Part shown: positions 60,189 to 64,000 of the stretch, one piece after another
How the letters are laid out: every line of letters starts with the position of its first letter
How positions within the stretch are numbered: position 1 is the stretch's first letter
Source of the DNA: Schaalia sp. ZJ405
GTDB lineage: Bacteria; Actinomycetota; Actinomycetes; Actinomycetales; Actinomycetaceae
Assembly: GCF_011038885.2 (NCBI RefSeq)
Contig: NZ_CP064952.1
Span: forward strand, 1,054,001 to 1,118,000
Reading direction: 5' to 3'
DNA length: 64,000 bases
Translations under genes and position numbers: made by a program
The notes under the pieces: model-generated
Told to the model about the DNA's origin: nothing
The model's input: only the letters and a program-made list of their open reading frames with translations
Databases searched by the model: none

Positions 60189-61286
60189 GTGACACGAGTA
60201 GTCGTGGTCGGCGGAGGATACGGTGGTATCACCGTCGCTAAGGGGCTGGACCCCATTGCGGATGTTGTTCTCATTGAGCAGAAAGATCAATTTGTTCACC
60301 ATGCGGCCGCCTTACGGGCCGCGGTTGACAACGTCTGGGAGCATACGATCTTCATGCCCTACACCAACCTCCTCAGGCGCGGCACCTTTATCCAGGGCAC
60401 CGTTTCACGCGTCGAAGGAACAACGGTTCATGTTTTCGGGCGTGACCCGATTGAAGCGGATTTCGTTGTTTTTGCTTCCGGTTCAACCTATCCATTCCCA
60501 GCTAAGCACTCATCTTCGCGGTCACAGGTGGCCAAGGTGCGCCTCGATCAACTCCACGAAAGCCTGGCGGGTGCGCACTCGGCGATGATCGTTGGTGGGG
60601 GGACCGTCGGGATCGAACTCACGGGAGAGCTGGCCAACGCTTTCCCCGATATTGAAATCACCATCGTTGAAAAAGCTGATGAGATCCTGTCAACTCCGGG
60701 ATACACGGATGAACTTCGTCGAGAAATCCTCGTCCAACTTGAGGAACTCGGCGTTCGCGTGATCACGGGATCAGAGCTTGCTTTCCTTCCGCCTCACAAC
60801 GTCGGTGAACTCGGCCACTTCCATGTTCAGACGAAGAACGGGGACGAGGTCGAAGGCGACATTTGGTTCCAATGCTATGGCGCTCAGGCAAACTCCGGGT
60901 ACCTCTACGGAACCGAGTATGAGGCTGTTCTGCGTCCCAACGGGGCAATTCAGGTTGAAGAGAATCTGCAGGTGGTCGGCCACGATCACGTCTACGCCGT
61001 GGGTGACGTGACGGATGTACGCGAATCGAAGCGCGCTGATGCTGCTCGCCAGCAGGCACGAGTGGTGATCGCCAATATCTCGGCCCAGCTTGAAGGTGAG
61101 GAACCCGACGTCGCGTACCATTCGACGAAGGAATGGGTCATTCTTCCTCTTGGGCCGAATATGGGGGCGTCGCAGCTCATTGACGCTGATGGCAAAGCAC
61201 GGATCATCGGCGCAGACCAGACAGCGGAGATTAAGGGAACTGACCTCATGGTGTCTGTTATCCGCTCGCAACTCAACTTGCCGTGA
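60189..61286 (+). CDS. NADH dehydrogenase-like FAD oxidoreductase (NDH-2/FSP1-like)
   Basis: A 365-aa pyridine nucleotide-disulfide oxidoreductase fold. The FAD site VVVVGGGYGGITVAKGL is at the N-terminus, the NAD(P) site AMIVGGGTVGIELTGELA in the middle, and VYAVGDVTDV near the end. There is no redox disulfide. The pattern and length match the NDH-2/AIFM2-like group that reduces quinones, possibly at the membrane surface; no transmembrane helix is seen. GTG at 60189 has AAGGAGG at good distance. Confidence 0.85.
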   Translation: MTRVVVVGGGYGGITVAKGLDPIADVVLIEQKDQFVHHAAALRAAVDNVWEHTIFMPYTNLLRRGTFIQGTVSRVEGTTVHVFGRDPIEADFVVFASGSTYPFPAKHSSSRSQVAKVRLDQLHESLAGAHSAMIVGGGTVGIELTGELANAFPDIEITIVEKADEILSTPGYTDELRREILVQLEELGVRVITGSELAFLPPHNVGELGHFHVQTKNGDEVEGDIWFQCYGAQANSGYLYGTEYEAVLRPNGAIQVEENLQVVGHDHVYAVGDVTDVRESKRADAARQQARVVIANISAQLEGEEPDVAYHSTKEWVILPLGPNMGASQLIDADGKARIIGADQTAEIKGTDLMVSVIRSQLNLP

Positions 61287-61318
61287 CCTGTACCACCTTT
61301 CAGGGTAGGATGTCAGAC

Positions 61319-61606
61319 ATGGCTATGGATCCGCGCACCGCTCTTGATCGTCTTATTTCCGCATTTGAGGGGCATCTTGCGATTGCCTCTCAGGGTGAGA
61401 ACGCTGATCCAGAAGAACTCGCCCGCGTCGAAGATATTCTCTCCGACGCCTTCTTCATGTACGACGATGTTCTCTTCACCCGCTTCGATGCGGAGCTTCC
61501 CTTCGACATCGTGGACGAGGACGAGGACGCAGAGGTCGATTTCGTTGACCTCGATGACGAAGACCTTGACGATGAGGACGTTGAGTTCATCGACGTTGAT
61601 GACTGA
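61319..61606 (+). CDS. Small acidic protein, function unknown
   Basis: A protein of about 95 aa. The N-terminal half is a helical domain (RTALDRLISAFEGHLAI, ELARVEDILSDAFFMYDDVLFTRF); the C-terminal 40 residues are almost all Asp, Glu, Val and Phe in an alternating pattern. I do not recognise a family. ATG at 61319 (8 bases after GGTAGGA) is chosen; ATG at 61310 is nearly as good. It stands 32 bp after the flavoprotein gene and may be co-transcribed. Confidence 0.65.
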   Translation: MAMDPRTALDRLISAFEGHLAIASQGENADPEELARVEDILSDAFFMYDDVLFTRFDAELPFDIVDEDEDAEVDFVDLDDEDLDDEDVEFIDVDD

Positions 61607-61665
61607 TCTGCGCTGAGGACAGCAAACGGGTGACAGGTGGAGAACAGGCGACGGTCATCCACTAA

Positions 61666-62622
61666 CTAGTGCTTCTGTGTACCTGTAAGGCCGGCAACTT
61701 CGTTGAGAACTTGACGAATCGGATCGGGAAGCGAAACTTCTGATTCAAGGAGAGGATCGAGCTGACGCAGCGTGCGTGGCCCGATAATTGTTGATGTAAT
61801 CCCCGCAGCGTGACGCACCCATGCGAGGGCGACGTCAGTGGGTGTTCGTTCAAGACCTTCTCCGGCGCGCACAACTGCCTCGACAATTCCACGGAATTCA
61901 GGCTGAAGATACGGCTCAACGAGGTGACGGAGGTGGGGCGAAGCGGCCCGTGAATCCGGTGGCGTGGAATGCCTGTACTTTCCGGTGAGCACTCCCATTG
62001 CCAGTGGAGAGTGAGCGAAAACGCCAATCCCCATGCCTGTGGCCCGATCAATGAGCGGCCGGGTGCGCTGGGCATTGAGAAGATTGACCTCGTCCTCGAC
62101 AACTGTGATCGCAGGACCCGCATTCAGGGCTGCGCGCGTGACCGAACACGCGAAGTCCCACTGCGAGGGATGGGAAAGTCCAACATAGTGAGCCCGACCA
62201 GATCTGCGCGCAGCTTCAAGTGTTTCAAGAGTTTCCTCAATGGGGATCGCAGGATCGAATTCCCCGATCCACAGATCAACGTAGTCGGTGCCTAAGCGTG
62301 ACAAGGTGTCGTCAAGAGAACGCAGCATGTCGCCGCGACCAGCGGAAGGAACCCACGTATGAGCCGAGGTTGGGCGTGAGGCTCCGCGCCACGCAAGAAT
62401 AATGCGGTGGCGCCCCACCGCTGTCATTGCCTGACTTAGGGCGTCAACTGCCATGCCGTCGCCGTGTGTTGGTGCACATTCAACGAGCGTTCCACCCGCA
62501 TCGACGAAGTGGGTGAGCATGTCAGTTGCTTCAAGTGGGTCTGTGTCACGTCCCCACGTATAGGTTCCAAGTCCAAGATCGGAAACCCGAAGCCCTGTGT
62601 GTCCGCACTGGCGTTCATCCAT
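61666..62622 (-). CDS. Aldo/keto reductase-fold protein with altered catalytic residues
   Basis: A 318-aa (beta/alpha)8 protein of the aldo/keto reductase family: GLRVSDLGLGTYTWG at the start, DTLSRLGTDYVDLW, YVGLSHPSQW, and FAHSPLAMGVLTGKY. The usual catalytic tetrad Asp-Tyr-Lys-His does not fit. Where DxAxxYG is expected it has ECAPTHG, the Lys position reads LAWRGA, and the His position reads WIGEFDP. It may be a non-enzymatic or altered member. ATG at 62622 has AGGA upstream. Convergent with the small acidic gene. Confidence 0.83.
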   Translation of the reverse strand: MDERQCGHTGLRVSDLGLGTYTWGRDTDPLEATDMLTHFVDAGGTLVECAPTHGDGMAVDALSQAMTAVGRHRIILAWRGASRPTSAHTWVPSAGRGDMLRSLDDTLSRLGTDYVDLWIGEFDPAIPIEETLETLEAARRSGRAHYVGLSHPSQWDFACSVTRAALNAGPAITVVEDEVNLLNAQRTRPLIDRATGMGIGVFAHSPLAMGVLTGKYRHSTPPDSRAASPHLRHLVEPYLQPEFRGIVEAVVRAGEGLERTPTDVALAWVRHAAGITSTIIGPRTLRQLDPLLESEVSLPDPIRQVLNEVAGLTGTQKH

Positions 62623-62718
62623 GAGGACATCCTACGTCGCGCCGTCGTGGGCTGTCCCACAGGGAGTGTTCGTGCGCGGATTCCTGGATGGGGCTTAGGG
62701 AGGTCTTAGGGTTGACCC

Positions 62719-63573
62719 ATGAATTGGTTTGACGCAATTGTCCTCGGTATTGTCCAGGGCCTCACCGAGTTTCTTCCCATCTCCTCATCCGCTCACCTGC
62801 GGATCGTCGGTGAACTCATTGGATCGGAGGATCCGGGCGCGGCTTTCACGGCGATCACCCAGTTAGGAACAGAAGCAGCCGTTCTCGTGGTGTTCTGGAA
62901 AGACATTGTGCGAATCATTTCTCGCTGGGCGCGTGCACTGCCTGTGCGTCCTCCCTCCCAGCGCTTATCTTCTGCCGACCCGGATGCCCGCATGGGGTGG
63001 ATGATCATCATCGGTTCGCTTCCCATCGGAATCCTTGGACTTCTCTTAGAAAACTGGATCGACACGTCATTTCGGAACCTGTGGATCACGGTTGTCATGC
63101 TTGCGGTCTTTGGGCTTCTCCTGGGGTGGGCTGATGCGGCGTGTGTTCAGCGGAAGAAATTAACTGACCTGACGTGGCCGAATGCGATCGCTTTTGGTTT
63201 CGCTCAGGCACTGGCACTCATCCCAGGTGTGTCCCGATCCGGTGGCACCATCACGATGGGTCGTTTCCTTGGATATACCCGAGAAGCGGCGGCCCGCTAT
63301 TCATTCCTCCTGGCGATGCCCGCCGTTTTTGCTTCCGGCCTCTACAAGGTTGTCAAAGTATTTACTGGGGATAACCAGGTGGTGTGGGGGCCAACGATCG
63401 TCGCAACGATCCTTGCTTTCGTTGTTGGCTGGGCCTGCATCGTGTGGTTCCTCAAACTTGTGTCCACGAAGAGTTACAAACCGTTTGTTTGGTATCGAAT
63501 CGTCCTGGCAATCGTCGTTGCGGTGCTCCTGGGCACCGGGGTCCTCACCGCGATGGGAACAGTCGCGGCTTAA
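62719..63573 (+). CDS. uppP: Undecaprenyl-diphosphatase (UppP/BacA)
   Basis: A 284-aa membrane protein that dephosphorylates undecaprenyl diphosphate, recycling the lipid carrier for peptidoglycan and other envelope glycans. The two family motifs are present: [20 protein letters not shown] near the N-terminus and the [10 protein letters not shown] loop. About eight hydrophobic helices are visible. The length is normal. The end is followed by a convergent nuclease gene. Confidence 0.95.
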   Translation: MNWFDAIVLGIVQGLTEFLPISSSAHLRIVGELIGSEDPGAAFTAITQLGTEAAVLVVFWKDIVRIISRWARALPVRPPSQRLSSADPDARMGWMIIIGSLPIGILGLLLENWIDTSFRNLWITVVMLAVFGLLLGWADAACVQRKKLTDLTWPNAIAFGFAQALALIPGVSRSGGTITMGRFLGYTREAAARYSFLLAMPAVFASGLYKVVKVFTGDNQVVWGPTIVATILAFVVGWACIVWFLKLVSTKSYKPFVWYRIVLAIVVAVLLGTGVLTAMGTVAA

Positions 63574-63644
63574 GGCAGAGCAAGAGCGCATTGATAAGGG
63601 CTACACAGCGGTCAACGTAGGGCATCTGTGTGTCTGAACCCGGC

Positions 63645-64000
63645 TTACGTGTGGACGCGAGTCTGAAGAAGCCATTCGATGCGTTCCTCGGGGATCGGGG
63701 GAGTGGTTCCGCCAAATAACGGACACATGCTCTGCACTCCGCACCAATTGCACAGCGGGTTTCGGCGAGGGTCGAAGTGAGCGCGTTGGGCGTCGCGTTC
63801 GATACGTGTCCACAGGTCAAAAAGCTGGAGCCGAAAAGATGCGATGGCCTCAGGTGTGGGGTCGAGGGTGAGGATCTGCCCGGCCTTGAGATACACCAGT
63901 TGAAGACGTTTGGGCAGGCGGCGGGTGAGTTGGAGAAGAAGGGCGTAGAAGCGCATCTGGAACAGCGCTTCCTCTTGGAAACGCGGGGACGGGGCCTTAC
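63645..64000 (-). CDS. RecB family exonuclease, C-terminal part (cut by window end)
   Basis: The last 117 or so residues of a PD-(D/E)XK nuclease of the RecB/Cas4-like type. The segment APSPRFQEEALFQMRFYALLL resembles the part just after the catalytic lysine. CNWCGVQSMCP carries the cysteines of a 4Fe-4S cluster. The frame runs off the window on the minus strand, so the start and the catalytic residues are not visible. Confidence 0.8.
   Translation of the reverse strand, partial: KAPSPRFQEEALFQMRFYALLLQLTRRLPKRLQLVYLKAGQILTLDPTPEAIASFRLQLFDLWTRIERDAQRAHFDPRRNPLCNWCGVQSMCPLFGGTTPPIPEERIEWLLQTRVHT

Overview
The window looks like a piece of the chromosome of a moderately GC-rich actinobacterium, most likely a member of the Actinomycetaceae (Actinomyces/Schaalia type). 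The reasons are a 16S rRNA of actinobacterial type, a 23S rRNA longer than that of E. coli in the usual actinobacterial insertion region, the gene order tyrS ... HAD hydrolase-small protein-tlyA-nadK-recN-steA-mctB known from mycobacteria and relatives, a DUF4191 protein, an actinobacterial suf cluster led by SufR, an ImuA/ImuB/DnaE2 mutasome and LexA boxes of the TCGAAC-N4-GTTCGA type. Species assignment from this window alone is not possible. I saw no insertion sequence, prophage or CRISPR array.

Layout. 1-6371: the arginine operon (end of argJ, then argD, argR, argG, argH), lacking argB at its usual place and carrying an O-antigen-ligase/polymerase-like membrane gene between argG and argH. 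6534-7796: tyrS. 7797-13603: an rRNA operon (16S-23S-5S, no tRNA in the spacer) with a sigma-70-like promoter, a G/T-rich leader and a strong terminator. 13833-14710: a SHOCT-domain gene that appears split by a frameshift. 14940-23443: an RG-rich/TPR-like/HAD fusion protein, a small protein, tlyA, nadK, recN, steA and mctB, mostly with overlapping start and stop codons. 23697-30927: a Nudix hydrolase, then sufR-sufB-sufD-sufC-sufS-sufU and a MIP18/SufT-like gene, closed by a terminator. 31027-33494: an ABC exporter pair. 33491-35523 (minus): tgt and a YhhQ-type queuosine-precursor transporter, a salvage pair. 35762-37375: an ABC-F ATPase. 37534-40290 (minus): a polar amino-acid ABC importer with a clustered inverted-repeat operator upstream. 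40580-46177: a DUF4191 protein, a membrane-bound degenerate protein kinase, and the E2 and E3 subunits of a 2-oxoacid dehydrogenase. 46427-48087: a small membrane protein, a SPOUT tRNA methyltransferase and a PEBP protein. 48287-57261: the SOS mutagenesis region, imuA-imuB under one LexA box and dnaE2 under a second, with a SWIM/SNF2 helicase gene between them under its own inverted repeat. 57258-64000: a HAD phosphatase, MarR regulator, tRNA-Leu(GAG), DsbA/FrnE-like protein, MazG-like protein, NADH dehydrogenase-like flavoprotein, small acidic protein, aldo/keto-reductase-like protein without the usual catalytic residues, uppP, and the end of a RecB-like nuclease.

Working together: the arg genes make arginine from N-acetylornithine onward. 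The suf genes build Fe-S clusters, with SufR as the likely cluster-sensing repressor. The imu/dnaE2 genes form the DNA-damage-induced translesion polymerase system. lpd and the E2 gene supply two subunits of a lipoate-dependent dehydrogenase. tgt and its transporter salvage a queuosine precursor.

The most unusual signals are: a strongly over-represented octamer (GTCCTCGT and its complement, 37 copies counted by eye) on both strands, in several reading frames, in intergenic DNA and inside a tRNA gene; the three-part RG/TPR/HAD fusion; the membrane pseudokinase; the divided mutasome locus with an inserted helicase; and the aldo/keto-reductase-like protein lacking its tetrad.
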